Assembly: GCF_003576645.1 (NCBI RefSeq)
Contig: NC_044916.1
Span: 36,243,697-36,307,696, forward strand
Source: Ipomoea triloba
Taxonomy: Eukaryota; Streptophyta; Magnoliopsida; Solanales; Convolvulaceae
Reading direction: 5' to 3'
Length of the DNA: 64,000 bases
In this document: in pieces, positions 1-11,719 of the stretch
Layout: each line of letters opens with the position of its first letter
Numbering within the stretch: the stretch's first letter is position 1
Made by a program: the position numbers and the translations under genes
The notes under the pieces: generated by a model
What the model saw: only the letters and a program-made list of their open reading frames with translations
Database searches by the model: none
Told to the model about the DNA's origin: nothing

Positions 1-106
1 TATAATTGAAGTTCTAAAAAATGCAAATTTCCTTTATATTAATTGCATATTATCAGGAGAATATTCTTAAACTTGCTTTTGATTGACATTTTTTTCTTGT
101 TAACAG
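1..106 (+). other. Intron of the EXO70 gene (3' end)
   Basis: The stretch is AT-rich and ends in a pyrimidine-rich tract followed by the acceptor TTAACAG at 100-106. The coding frame of the next exon is open right from 107, so I read this as the 3' part of an intron whose upstream exon lies outside the window. Confidence 0.7.
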
Positions 107-1417
107 GTAAGATATAAAAGAGCAGCCAAGACACTGATGAGATTAAACCCTGATTACCTGAAAACCTACATTCCTGAAGACATTGATGAGATGGAGTGGG
201 AGAGCCTGGAGATGGCAATAGGCCTTTGGATCCAACACTTTGAACTTGCTGTCAAAAATGTGTTTGTATCAGAAAAGAGACTGTGCAGCCAAGTTCTTGG
301 GACCATTGTGGATGGAGCAATATGGGCAGAATGCTTTGTGAAGATTGCAGACAAGATAATGGCAGTCTTTTTCAGGTTTGGAGAAGGAGTAGCAAGAAGC
401 AGGAAAGAACCCCAGAAGCTTTTCAAGCTGTTAGACATGTTTGAATCACTAGAGAATCTGAAACCAGAACTCTCAGAGATTTTTGAAGGTGAACCTGGAG
501 CAGGCATCTTTTTCAGATTCAGAGAGCTTGAAAAGCTTTTAGTCCACTCTTCCACCAAAGTTTTCTGGGAACTTGGCCTTCAAATTGAAGGAAGCCATGA
601 TGTTTTGCCTCCTCAAGATGGCTCAGTGCCAAAACTTGTTCGTTACGCGATTAACTACCTCAAATACCTTGCAACTGAAGCATACAGTGCAACAATGGCT
701 GAAGTACTCAGAACAGAACAGATGTGGAAATCCGGGGTCCTTTCGAAGCCAGAAACAGATGAAAATCTACTGAGAGATGCAGTTTCCAATGTCATGGAAG
801 CAATTCAGAGGAACGTTGAAACTAAGAAATCAAGTTACAAGGACAAAGTGCTTCCCCACATATTTTCCATGAACACTTACTGGTACATTTACATGAGGAC
901 TAGAAACTGTGAACTTGGGGTGTTATTAGGGGAGCAGTATATGAGAAAGAGGTACAAAGTTGTTGCAGAAGAGTCAGCTTATCAGTATCAGAAGCAAGCT
1001 TGGGGGAGTCTCATCAAATTTCTGGAAACAGAAGAGCTGAAGAGAGTTAACAAGGAGGGCATAGGAGCAATGGCAAGAGGGAGGATGGAAGCTTTCATGA
1101 AAAAATTTGAGGATATTTCACAGAGACATAAGAGCTCTTACAGAATCCCAGATGCAGATTTGAGAGAGCAAATCAGAGAGGCCACTGTGGACCTTGTTGT
1201 GCCTGCATATTCAGAGTTTTTGAACAGTTTCTCATATCTTCTACAGGTGAAGGCCTACATGTCTCCTGAGTCTTTACAAGGACTGCTGGAACAGATCTTT
1301 GAGGATGACAATCAGATGGCAGGTGGAAGATTGAGGCGACGAGAATCTAGAGAGCGCTTTGAAGGAAAGAAATCATCATTTTCTGTTGAGCAATCTTATG
1401 AGAATCAAGAATTTTGA
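107..1417 (+). CDS. EXO70-family exocyst subunit, last exon (5' partial)
   Basis: This is the C-terminal exon of an EXO70 protein, the exocyst subunit that binds plasma-membrane phosphoinositides and tethers secretory vesicles. The frame is open from the acceptor at 106; it reads VRYKRAAKTLMRLNPDYLKT and runs 436 codons to TGA at 1415-1417, covering most of the all-helical Exo70 domain. Typical features are MEWESLE, SEKRLCSQVL, the SVPKLVRYAINYLKYLA segment and VVPAYSEFL near the end. The tail after about residue 400 of the exon is divergent and rich in R, E and S. Plant EXO70s fall into many clades; the tail (SYLLQVKAYMSPESL) differs from the EXO70A type and may be C-clade, but I cannot prove that. 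The N-terminal part lies left of the window. An ATG at 137 is internal, not the start. Confidence 0.9.
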   Translation, partial: VRYKRAAKTLMRLNPDYLKTYIPEDIDEMEWESLEMAIGLWIQHFELAVKNVFVSEKRLCSQVLGTIVDGAIWAECFVKIADKIMAVFFRFGEGVARSRKEPQKLFKLLDMFESLENLKPELSEIFEGEPGAGIFFRFRELEKLLVHSSTKVFWELGLQIEGSHDVLPPQDGSVPKLVRYAINYLKYLATEAYSATMAEVLRTEQMWKSGVLSKPETDENLLRDAVSNVMEAIQRNVETKKSSYKDKVLPHIFSMNTYWYIYMRTRNCELGVLLGEQYMRKRYKVVAEESAYQYQKQAWGSLIKFLETEELKRVNKEGIGAMARGRMEAFMKKFEDISQRHKSSYRIPDADLREQIREATVDLVVPAYSEFLNSFSYLLQVKAYMSPESLQGLLEQIFEDDNQMAGGRLRRRESRERFEGKKSSFSVEQSYENQEF

Positions 1418-1914
1418 TGACCCAAATCTCATATCAGTGGAAGTTGTCAAAATCATATATCAGGGATTCAGGGTAGTACTATTAGACAACCACCATAGTG
1501 CATGGCATTGGTCAAAAATTAAAGCCAGAATCTTTATGGAATTTGTGGTTGTTTTATGGTATGAATAATGTGTACAAGATGATGTTCTTAGAGTTATGAA
1601 CTTTGTGTTTAGTGATTTGAGGTGAAAAGATTTGATCTTTAAGGAGATTTGTGTTGTTTTGTCTTGACCCATAACACATTCAGCTTATTTTCATAACACA
1701 TGAGAATTGAACTTGAATCATCACACTTTGAACATCTCAATCCCTTGATACAAAACAAGAAAGGCAAGGCAAAGTAAACAACCAATATGCATATGTAGAT
1801 TATGATGTTGCAGTAATTGATGGACAGGTACATTGATGGAAAATGCCAAAATCCAAAGTTTTAAATAATAAAGCTTGACCCCATTTCTCAGCAGATGAAG
1901 AAACAGCGTTCGAA
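1418..1914. other. Shared 3' intergenic region between EXO70 and WLIM1
   Basis: About 500 bases lie between two convergent stop codons. They contain AT-rich sequence with AATAA-type signals on both strands, as expected for two 3' UTRs. I see no ORF of interest and no repeat. Confidence 0.6.
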
Positions 1915-2911
1915 TTAGGATTCTGCAGCAACCTCTGTCACCACAGGAGCTGAATTCTTCTCATGGTCTCCCTCAAGCTGGCTCAAGTTTCCCTTCTCCT
2001 TGATGAGTTGAAGATGGTGGTGCTTGCAGTAGAGGCGGCCCTCGTGTGCAATGTAGTTGGACGGGCTGATAACGCAGCCTCCATGGGTGCACTTGAAGCA
2101 GCTCTTGTGGTATGCACTCCCATTAACAGAAACCTATCAAGTTACCATTCCAACCAATCATGATTTGGCCACAGAACAAGGCATTTGATGTCGAAAACTC
2201 AGGCATTCGAATTGGCTTTACCTTTTCGGTTGGATACACCGTGTTCTTGCACCCCACACATTTCTCCCTTGTTCCACCAAACATACTTGATGCTTTAGCT
2301 GCCAGTGGTTTCTGTTTCAAATGGGGTTAACACTTAACATTAACCTATGAATACTGTCTTTTCAGTTTTCACAGCCATGATTCAATCAATGTCTTACCTC
2401 ACTGAGGTCTGGCTTCTCTGGCTTCACAATCTTTGGTGTCCCTGAAGATATTTGTCCAGATAAAATTTTTTTAACTCTAGATATTTATCAAGGTAAAAAT
2501 AAAAATTTAGCTCTAGATATTTCTCTACCTTCAAAGCTTTTGTCCAGACTCCCAGTTCTCTTGAAGAGCTGATCAAAGTGAGGCCTGCAATACAGAACTC
2601 CCTCAAAGGAGTTGTAATTCCCAAGCTGCAAATTAAACAAACAAACACATCAAGGCTAAAAACCATGGAACATGAAGATCCAATTCACAACAAGAAACTA
2701 AAGAACTGATAAAATTTCAAACCAAAAAGTTCAAGATCAAAACCAAGAATCAGAAGGTGAAAGCTAAGTGAACCTTGAGAGTGCCTTTGCAGTGGTGGCA
2801 TCTGAAACAGGCTTTGTGGTAGACTCTATTATCTGCAGTTAACTTGTCCACCAGATACACAGTCTTGTCACAGGCCATGCACTTCTGTGTGGTTCCTGCG
2901 AACGACGCCAT
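1915..2911 (-). CDS. WLIM1: Two-LIM-domain actin-binding protein (WLIM1 type), five exons
   Basis: The gene encodes a 195-residue plant LIM protein; this family binds and bundles actin filaments and some members also enter the nucleus. Exons on the minus strand are 2911-2774, 2625-2529, 2441-2398, 2311-2222 and 2133-1915, all with GT-AG borders and consistent phase. LIM1 spans about residues 11-62, with zinc ligands C11, C14, H32, C35, C38, C41, C59 and H62 all present. LIM2 (about 109-163) begins KCVGCKNTVYPTEK and has the plant form CFKCTHGGC. The linker GTPKIVKPEKP and the tail KEKGNLSQLEGDHEKNS fit the WLIM1 group better than PLIM2, but subclass assignment is from memory of the family. 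The start MASFAGTTQKC is the usual one. The gene converges on EXO70. Confidence 0.92.
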
Positions 2912-4560
2912 GTCTTCGAATTTCTCAAGAAAAATTAGATAGTTATGGTTGTCTGCAACAATATCTCTTCTTCAATTCTCTTCTGGTTTCTGCACCAGAA
3001 ATGAGCTATGGAAGATAAAGAGAGTGGGGAGATAAGGGAGGGAGGGAGGGAGAGAGTATGGGAGTGCAGTGGTTGGATGAAACCAAATGCAGAAATATAA
3101 CTAATTGAAAGAATGAAATGGACACATTCACAATTATTATCCCCAGCTTGAAAGCACCACCCTACCCATCTTAGACCTTTTCTTTTCCTATATCTACCTG
3201 CATTATTTTCATTTATTTGATATTTGAAATAATTATTGATATATAAAATAATAATATAAAAAAAAAGCATTTATTCCATTTTCTGGGAATAAAATATTTT
3301 CCCCCAACTCTGAAAGAAAACTTTAAAAGTAAGAAACTTTGGTATGTATGGGGAGAATCAAGAACATCTGTAAGAAGAAAGGCTCATAATTGTTCCTTGC
3401 AAACTCACCAAAAGTGCACATGCGTTGTTACTTTCTTTTCACAAATTGAATTGATACCCTACTGATAGAGTTCTGTGTCATCATCACAATGGAATTGAGG
3501 AAAAAAAAAAGAGTAGAAATATAGGATAGGCATCTTAGATAGATATTCCTGGGATATGATGTTTGAGGGACAACTAACGTCGTGTTTTTCTTCATTAAAA
3601 ATGTTTTTAAAAAACATGGAATATAAAGTGGAGGACCATTTACAGTAATGTTTATATGGTTTGCAGATCTAAATGCCAGTGAATCAAATTCAAAAGAAGT
3701 GGGGCATAAGGGAACATGCAAAACTGGTCAGAAGTTTTCAAATTTGATATGCTTCATAGTATATGTACTGCTCGCACCAGTAAATAATCATAGGCTCGAA
3801 AATTAGATTTCAAAATAATTTGAATAACATCGGGTTTTTGATCAAGGCAATCAACGGCTAGCCAATTCATACGAAACAACGAAGATACAGCTAAGGAAAT
3901 TTTGGAAAATAGGGTATTATTTAGGTTGAAAAAATTACAAATCCTCCTTTTGGATATTTATACATTATTGACATACACAGGAATTAAAGAATTACTAGTT
4001 CAAGTCACAATCTCACTATAGCAGTGATGAAACATGGATCTCTGTTTAAATGAGTTTTTATTGTTCCTGTCTGGGTACTAATCAAATTGACAATAAAAAA
4101 TTATGAAAAAAAAAAAATTAAAAATCTTTGTTCTTTTAGAGAGTTGTTGAGAGCCCTTAATGATTCAACCATCAAATACTTAGCTGGCAATCTATCTTGG
4201 TCCACTATAATTAATATTAGTACCCACAATCGAAGGAGAAAAGTGTAAGAACATTTTTTAAAACATAGTAGGTAGTTTGATTAGTATGGAAATGAGAGAG
4301 TTTTTGTGCTTTGTTCACTGCCCAGAGAAAATGTTGCAGAGGGAGGGTGCTTGCATCGAAAAGGAGTTAGTGTATTTATTTGATTTATGGAAAAATATAG
4401 GATCACTGTTGAATGTCAGTTTTAAGTAAAACTTGTCTTACGGTCTTAGTCAATAAAGAATCATAAGAAGATAAATTAACATAGGTTGTCCATAGTTGAC
4501 ACATATTATATATGTGTGTCTGTGCGCGCGCATTATATATGTGTGTCACCTAACATATTA
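2912..4560. other. WLIM1 upstream region and AT-rich spacer
   Basis: The first 170 bases upstream of the WLIM1 start are purine-rich on the plus strand (GGGAGG tract at about 3035-3055), which is a CT-rich leader on the gene strand. Beyond about 3.2 kb the DNA is AT-rich with short homopolymers. A TATATATGTGTGTC segment is repeated around a GCGCGCG core at about 4505-4550. I see no gene. Confidence 0.5.
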
Positions 4561-4639
4561 CTAGTTTGATCTTTTAATTCGCTTATTATCATTCAAAAGA
4601 ATTTCAATACATGCGAGATGGACTTGATTGGATATCTAC

Positions 4640-4818
4640 ATGTCGAATTAAAATTGTTATCCCTAAATACGCATTTTCGATTAGTCCAAACCTGATAAAA
4701 GTCAAAGGGTAATTTGAGAAATGCAGAATGATAGTTATATTTAATTTTAGAAAGAAGACACAATTTTGGGACAAACTAAAAAGGAAAATAAGACAGATAA
4801 AATAGGACGGAGGAAGTA
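4640..4818. mobile_element. Stowaway-like MITE terminus (one end only)
   Basis: The right end reads TAGGACGGAGGAAGTA, the reverse of the CTTCCTCCGTCC type of terminus common in plant Stowaway (Tc1/mariner) MITEs. It is preceded by the usual AT-rich body with a TTTTGGGACA segment. I could not find a matching left terminus, so the element is truncated or diverged; the left coordinate is a guess. Confidence 0.35.
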
Positions 4819-5434
4819 TATGAGTAATATGATGGCATAAGCATGCTAACAATATTAAATGTCATTAATGACACTAGGAGTAGAGCTGCCATTGCAACAC
4901 AACATGATTACTGTAATGACTCCTCGCATTTTAAGAATAAATCCATATAAGTAATAAGTTTTCACGTTATATTCGGATTCCACATCTTTCACTCCGTATT
5001 ATTAATTTACTATTTTAGCTGTGAATAATTGTATTTGAAGGTCAATTGAACACTTAAATTAATAATATTACTGACTATACACAATATAATCACGTATTGT
5101 TTGAATTTTATAATATATTTTATCATGACCTTTCACATCATTAATTAATACATGAATTGACTAAAGTCTTTAGTCAAATTTGTCTCCTTTAATTTCTCGT
5201 GTGACTTAGATTTATTGGGCTTAAAAAAAAGATTAATTGGGCTGGGTTGCTGTGTTTTGTTATGTATTGATGAATTTGGGCTCGCTGCCTTTGCCCAACA
5301 CTGAACTTATAAACCTGCATTGTTGGGGAAGTATTAGTATGCTAATTATCATGTAGTGTCATGATACAATAATTATACTATGGACCCAAGCCCATTTTGC
5401 GTGATGGGTATCACAATTTACATGTTGAAGGCAA

Positions 5435-5696
5435 ATTATTGTATGAACCATGGTCCACACAGCTGGACTATGATAAAATGTATATTTTTAATGTACTAAA
5501 TGTACATTATTTTTGTACTGAATGTATATTATTTTTATACTATAAAAATAATGTACATTCAATACACAAATAATGTACATCTCCTGAATATAATGTACAT
5601 TATTTTTATACTGAATGTACATTATTTTTATATTGAATGTGCATTATTTGATAGTATGGTCCACACAGCTGTGTGGACTATGGTCCACACAATAAT
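5435..5696. mobile_element. Inverted-repeat element with internal TGTACATT repeats
   Basis: The left end ATTATTGTATGAACCATGG and the right end read in reverse (ATTATTGTGTGGACCATAG) match, and both continue into TCCACACAGCTG. The interior holds six or so copies of a TGTACATTATTTTTATACTGAA-like unit in both orientations, so the whole 262 bases can fold back on itself. No convincing target duplication is visible. It is a non-coding MITE-like fold-back element of unknown superfamily. Confidence 0.6.
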
Positions 5697-7690
5697 GATT
5701 GCATACTGAATGTCCACAATTCAAATTGTGAATATTTAATATATAAATTGTGAATATTCAATATTAAAACTGTGTATTTTGAATTCGGTCGTGACTGGAT
5801 GTGTGAAACTTGTAATTGGGTTAAGAAAATATTATATATATGTTGAGACATCAGAAGTCGGAGAACGGCATCAGTATGGTAAGTAGCTGTCGAAACTAAC
5901 TTTATAAGTCGTCGGACTTCGAGAAGCAGAGACTTCCAGCATGGCCGTTTACTTCCAGCAAATTAAGCATGCCATGACTTCGATCTCATCAATGCTATCA
6001 AGCAGAGAGATTAAGAACATAAACTAAACTATTCTGTATAGTACGTATAATAAGTTTCCGGACATTACCCGATAAACACGGCATCTTGTGTTCTTTAGCT
6101 TCAATTAATCTCTTCTAGATGTCGAGATAACAGCTGGATGGGCGGGAGATGACTGCTTCTAGATGGCTTAGCTTCAGCAGTAGATGTAGATCAGAGCAAA
6201 AATGACAGTGCATGTCATTTTCCCTCTGACCCACCATTCACAAGATCGACCTGAGCTCATTAATTGATGGAACCAGATTAAGGATTAACGAGAATGTTAA
6301 GATAGTCTGGACCACTGGACGACAGTCCACAGTACGTTGTATTAGGTTTAATTACCAAACCTCTCATGGGTAGCTCAGTTGATTCATGGTGATAATAAAT
6401 TGTAGAAAAAAAAACGTTAAATCAAGCCTGGCATTAGCAATGTGAAGGTTTCACCCTTTTGTGAGGGCCACTTCTTGTGCGGATCCTTCTACATAATGGA
6501 CTAAATCATTATAATTTATCTCTCTACCGTCTTGTTGAGCGAGATTGAGAGATTTTGGTGCAAGAAATTTTACTTTTGTAGACAAGGTTTAATTACCATA
6601 ATGAGATGGGTGCTTAATTAAACTACCTTAATTAATGACAATTTTTTTTTGAGACATTAATTAATGGCAAGTTTGAACTAGTGTGATTAATGGTCAAGCC
6701 GTTAGCCGTCTGACTTAATCACGCACGATCTATCAGTGCAGATATGCATAAGGGAAATTTCAACCCTCGATCTTTATCTGTGAATTTGATAATTGTATGA
6801 GTTATTGGATAAATTTTTAAAAACTTCAGAATGCATGGCACTTAAATTCAAAATCACGTGTTTATGTTTTATTAAATAATTTGTTTTCTTATTTTATGTT
6901 TTGGTTTGTGGTGTTCGGTCCACCAATTATCTATCTCCAGCTAGCAGCCTACACGGTGTGAATGATGATGATCCTTTCAAGTGCAAAATTGTCCTGGTCG
7001 GAGGAAGTTTAATTTGAATATTTTTGTTTTTTTTTTTTAATTTTATTATAATTGTGCATGTATGTATATATTCATAGCATATCTGAGCAGTATAGCTCAC
7101 TTTTTTTGAATTTCATCAACTTATCATTTAACAAGCTGACAAACAAATTCATAATGGGCAGTTGGTGTTTGGTAAGTCTTTAATTTGTTATAAAAGACTC
7201 CGTGCATTACAAAATCTTGAAATAATAAATTCCATATATATCAATATTTTAAGACAATTGTTACATTATAAAAAATTAAGACAATTTTAAAATATTATTT
7301 TTTAAAAATTTATGGGAAAAAAAGTTGAAGGCTTAATTTTTTTATTAGTATAATTTCTTTCAATCTATAGATTATTTAACCCAACTCCCACACGTCACTG
7401 CTCCATTCAGTTAATCAATCTTTCTTATAAGGTAACAGTCACATATGGCGAATTTGTTAGCACTACTAATTTGTATGACCGTTGCAGCGCAAATGGTATT
7501 AATTTTTAGTTGTCGTGCCTCCCAAGCAGTGTAGTATTATTATATTTGGAAGGAATTGAAGTGCAATCATTTTTAATTTCATTTTCAACGCCTCCGCAAT
7601 TCACATTCATATATTGCTTATTTAATTAATTAATTTATTTATATTTTAACTATTGACTTATAGAATTCCCTTTATTTGCATCAACACAAA
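5697..7690. other. AT-rich spacer
   Basis: There is no supported gene. A tRNA box-A-like sequence (TAGCTCAGTTGATT) at about 6370 could be the head of a SINE, but I find no clear box B. Poly-T tracts occur near 6640 and 7030. Confidence 0.4.
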
Positions 7691-7698
7691 TACTCACA

Positions 7699-7699
<1 letters not shown>

Positions 7700-7752
<53 letters not shown>
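7700..7752. repeat. Compound (GT)n(AT)n microsatellite
   Basis: A short GT run is followed directly by about 22 AT units. Confidence 0.95.
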
Positions 7753-7754
<2 letters not shown>

Positions 7755-9262
7755 CAGGTAATACTCACAGTATATTAAAATAAGCAAATTTTTAAATTTT
7801 TATTTGAAAGTATAACGAGGTTGCACATGCTCCTTCTATATCAATTGTATAATATTTTACAAATTAGATAGGGAAAGTAAACTACTTACCTACATTAAGA
7901 GAATCTTATGCGATAAGTTCAAATAAGAGAGTATTGATAAAAATAATTGAACTTGCAATCACAACCGAGTTGATCAAACATTTGTCTTGGTAACTACACT
8001 CTACAAGGTTTCGAGTTCATTTAGGTCCCTAACGGAGCTTTCTATTGGCCTTATTGGTATGGTCGGTCAGGATGAAATTCACCCTACCCCTTCGGCCTTC
8101 GAGTAGAAGCTATGAACTTTCTTGTAATCATATATTACAAAATAAAATATAATTAGAATTATATATAAAATCAATTTACGTGGTATATAATTCTAATTGT
8201 ATCATGTCTATCGTTGCAATCTTGGTAGTATATAATTTATTTGTTGTATTAAAAAATTACTTTTTGATGTTTTCTTTATTATATTGATATTTTACTAAAT
8301 ATTTTAAGTTGTAAATTAATTTATTGGATTTAATTTAAGTTTAAAATTAGTTACGGAGTATTATTATTTAGGATCATGCATGGGTGTTAATAATTTTACT
8401 CAATTGAACCTATATTTTTCATGTAATTTACAAATTTTTTTTTCAAATATTGAATTTATCAACCTTCAAAGTTATGTGAAAGTGTTGAGTAACGTAACAA
8501 CACAACTTTTACAAATAAAAAGTAGGATGTGCATCATGTGCAATTAACATCTGTCATGTTTTCTCATTTAATCTCCCCTAATTTTCTGGTATGCATGTGT
8601 TGTTAGTTTATCATGGATAATCCTGAATTGAAGATAGATTTAGCTCCGCCTAATGTCCCTTCTTTGTTAATATTCAACCTAATTAATTATTTAAGCTATA
8701 CAGGCTCTAATTAATTAACTAACCTATTTCATGTGACAACTTAATTATATAAAATTTCTGACTCTATCTAACCAACCATAAAGTAGCCAATATTTAGAGA
8801 TTTAAAAAAAATTATTTGTACATTTTTTTTTTATTTTGTCACATATTTCTTTATTTGTTGAACTTATGCCATATTATTAGGTACCCATCTTAATTTATCA
8901 AAATTTAAAAATTAAACAAAAATATAGTGACATTTTTGTAATTACAATGGTACAGTAGAAAACATTTGATAGTAAATTCACATATAATTAATATTGCACA
9001 CACATGCACTATCATAGATCTTGAGTGTACGATCAATTATCCGCAGTTGTACTATCAAGAGTTTTCAAATGCATTATTGTAATTCCATAAATGTCATCCA
9101 TCTTGTTTTTTTCATTAACTTTTATCCCTTAGATCAACTGGGATAGATGCATGAATTTGATCCACACTTTTTTACATGGAACATATAAAAAATTACAATC
9201 ATAATCCAAAAAGTGTACATTAAGTAAATGAGTGTTAATTGAATCAAACTGGTCACGGTTCA

Positions 9263-9265
<3 letters not shown>
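7753..9265. other. AT-rich spacer
   Basis: I see no gene. One exact TACGGAGTA motif lies at 8352-8360 (see findings). Confidence 0.4.

Positions 9266-9295
<30 letters not shown>
9266..9295. repeat. (AT)n microsatellite
   Basis: About 15 AT units are uninterrupted. Confidence 0.9.
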
Positions 9296-9297
<2 letters not shown>

Positions 9298-9627
9298 CCC
9301 ACACACTCAACCATTCCATAATATAAGCGTATATAAATAATGTCATAAGATGTAGACCAATTCAATCATTCAAACCCCTTCCCCAAGCCATTTGTTATAA
9401 GCTACAGAGGATATGATATTCAAATCATATACAGAGGGGTACCAAGTCAAAGAAAGATCGAAACATATAAGAAGCTTCTGATGCATTAATTATTGGATTT
9501 AATTTATTGCCATTTTTTAATATTCCCATGTTTTCAAGCCCCCCTATGCAGATTTGACTATTCTGGCTTGGATCCAGTCTAGTCTTCAATAATAATAATC
9601 CCTCCCTAACACTCCATTCTTCATCGT

Positions 9628-9634
9628 AATATAA
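9628..9634 (+). promoter_or_regulatory. Candidate TATA box of the ZCF37-like gene
   Basis: ATATAAG lies about 165 bases upstream of the chosen start codon and is followed by a CT-rich leader (TCTTCCTCCCCCATCTCTCT). Confidence 0.4.
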
Positions 9635-9794
9635 GTAGCTTTATTTGTCTTCCTCCCCCATCTCTCTCTATTCCAATCAGAATCAGGTCAATCCAAAACT
9701 AGTTTCAATTCAGACAACCTCAACAAACATTCTTAAATCTGTGTTTTTCGGAATACCCTTTTGGCTTTTCTCAGTTCGTTGGTTATATACACAC

Positions 9795-10562
9795 ATGTTC
9801 AATCCGTTTATTTGCGGCAGCTCTCATCTCCATGTTGACGAAGACGACATGGATGTTCTGAGCCCGTGCTCCACTCCCAAGAGATCGAAGAAAGGCGGGA
9901 GAGACAACAACAACAATAACAAGAATCCGTACGCGAATCGCGGCCTCGACAAGTTTTCTGCTCTCCTCGCTGATCTCGAAGACAAGAAACAGAAAATCTA
10001 CACGCAGGTTGGGGCTGAGGATATCTCCATCGTGCGCTTCGTCTTTCCGGCCAACTCTAACGACGTTAAGCCGATCGTCGTCAAGTTTAAGGGGAAGAAA
10101 GAAAGCGCGGGGAGGGATGATAATCGTGCCGCGAAAACCGGGGGTTTGCCGGAGAAGGTGGAAGTTGAGAAGCGTGTAATGCATTCGTCGAATGATCAGA
10201 AAGAGGAGAAGAAGAAGAAGCTTTCTAAGAGCGTTTCTTGGAAGATGGATATGAAGTGGGAGGATTTGAAGAAGCCTAGGTTTTACATGCCATTGACGAT
10301 AGTATTGATTCTTGTTTTCTTGGCTATTTATGGAAGGACTTTTGCGATTTTGTGCACCTCTATTGGATGGTACGTAATTCCGACCATTAGAGGTAAACAC
10401 TCGAGTTCAAGTTCAAGTTTTAATTCGAGGAATAAGCCACAAAGAAAGAAGGAATATACTAGAAGATTTAGTGAGAAGAATATTAGTACCCCAAAGGGCG
10501 ATGGTTCAACTTCTCCTAAGAGTGTGTTATCTGGACATCATGCTCATAGGAAAAGCTTTTGA
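9795..10562 (+). CDS. ZCF37: ZCF37-like single-pass membrane protein
   Basis: The intronless gene encodes 255 residues. The N-terminal MFNPFICGS and the segment RGLDKFSALLADLEDKKQKI with the following DISIVRFVF and PIVVK strands are the signature of the plant ZCF37 family, whose biochemical role is not known to me. The middle is lysine-rich and low in complexity (EEKKKKLSKSVSWKM). One clear hydrophobic segment (about residues 171-190, PLTIVLILVFLAIYGRTFAI) predicts a transmembrane helix near the C-terminal third, followed by a basic, serine-rich tail. An in-frame ATG exists upstream at 9645, but the family start is MFNPF, and the extra 50 residues look like translated leader, so I chose 9795. 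Confidence 0.8.
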   Translation: MFNPFICGSSHLHVDEDDMDVLSPCSTPKRSKKGGRDNNNNNKNPYANRGLDKFSALLADLEDKKQKIYTQVGAEDISIVRFVFPANSNDVKPIVVKFKGKKESAGRDDNRAAKTGGLPEKVEVEKRVMHSSNDQKEEKKKKLSKSVSWKMDMKWEDLKKPRFYMPLTIVLILVFLAIYGRTFAILCTSIGWYVIPTIRGKHSSSSSSFNSRNKPQRKKEYTRRFSEKNISTPKGDGSTSPKSVLSGHHAHRKSF

Positions 10563-11646
10563 ATATTAGCATCAAATCCTCAGCTCATTGTGAATCCGTC
10601 ATGATCGATCGATCTAGGAATGACAATTTCATCCGAATTTGATCCAAATGAAGATAGAATTCAAGAGATGACCAGGTGACCAAGAGTATGTCCCTAGTGC
10701 TTTTACCTCGTTGTCGTTCCTATCATAATCACTTTCATATTTTTTCCTTAAATGAATGTGGATTCTTAGTTTTGCTCATTTGTACATGTTGAGATAGACT
10801 GGGAATTCAGTCCAATATATGGTTTTCCTTTTAATGTAAATTACTACAATATGATGTACGTACTTGTGCTGGTTGAACTATGGTAAGTTCAATGGACTCA
10901 AGAATTGTGCTGTTACGTTTTTTGGAAGTTCAAAGAAATATTATTTTTTTGAAAATTTTAGCCGAGTTATTCAGATAGGTAGCTTCGTAACTATAAGATT
11001 TTGATAACTCTTTTTGAATCGATCAATTATGATAATTTATACTAATCTACCTCATTGTAATTACAAGATGAAGTTCACTCAAAATGTACATTTTAATAAT
11101 AATTATAGACTTCTCGTAAATCAAATAAAATATGGTTCCACTAAATTATGTTTCCAATTTAATCATGATCCTTATTCACAATATGTATGTTAGTTAGCAC
11201 GCCATATTAGATTGTTTTATTTATATATAATTATACTTACCAAACACTTTTAATAAATCATCAATATTTAGAACGATGATATACACACACATATATATAT
11301 AGTCCATATTGCAACTTGTCATGTGTCCGTATATTCTATGATCGTAAATGTCATTTAATTTTCTTCTGGTTCACAATGCAACGACCTACAAATGTACGTA
11401 CAATTGACTTTTTCAATGCTATTACCAACTCAACCAAAGAGTATAATAAATGGCCAGAGATCCACTTTCAAACTAATGTGCACAAATGTATTCTATTTTT
11501 TAATGTATTTTATTCACTCAAAATCAAATTAATTTTATTCACCAAATTTAACCTGTATGGCAATATGGGCAAAATAAAATGTTTGCAGTTTAGTGAGATT
11601 AAAACATTTGCAGCGAAGATTAGAGAAACTATGTTAATGCAGTATA

Positions 11647-11647
<1 letters not shown>
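10563..11647. other. 3' flank of the ZCF37-like gene and AT-rich spacer
   Basis: The 3' UTR probably occupies the first 250 bases. The rest is AT-rich without a recognisable gene or repeat; an open frame at 11316-11723 is an accident of low-complexity DNA ending in the ATT satellite. Confidence 0.45.

Positions 11648-11713
<66 letters not shown>
11648..11713. repeat. (ATT)n microsatellite
   Basis: About 20 ATT units are nearly uninterrupted and produce a spurious poly-isoleucine reading frame. Confidence 0.95.
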
Positions 11714-11714
<1 letters not shown>

Positions 11715-11719
11715 ATATT

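Noticed and set aside
9645..9794. N-terminal extension of the ZCF37-like protein from an upstream ATG
   Set aside because: The family starts MFNPF; the extra 50 codons overlap the likely leader just after the TATA box.
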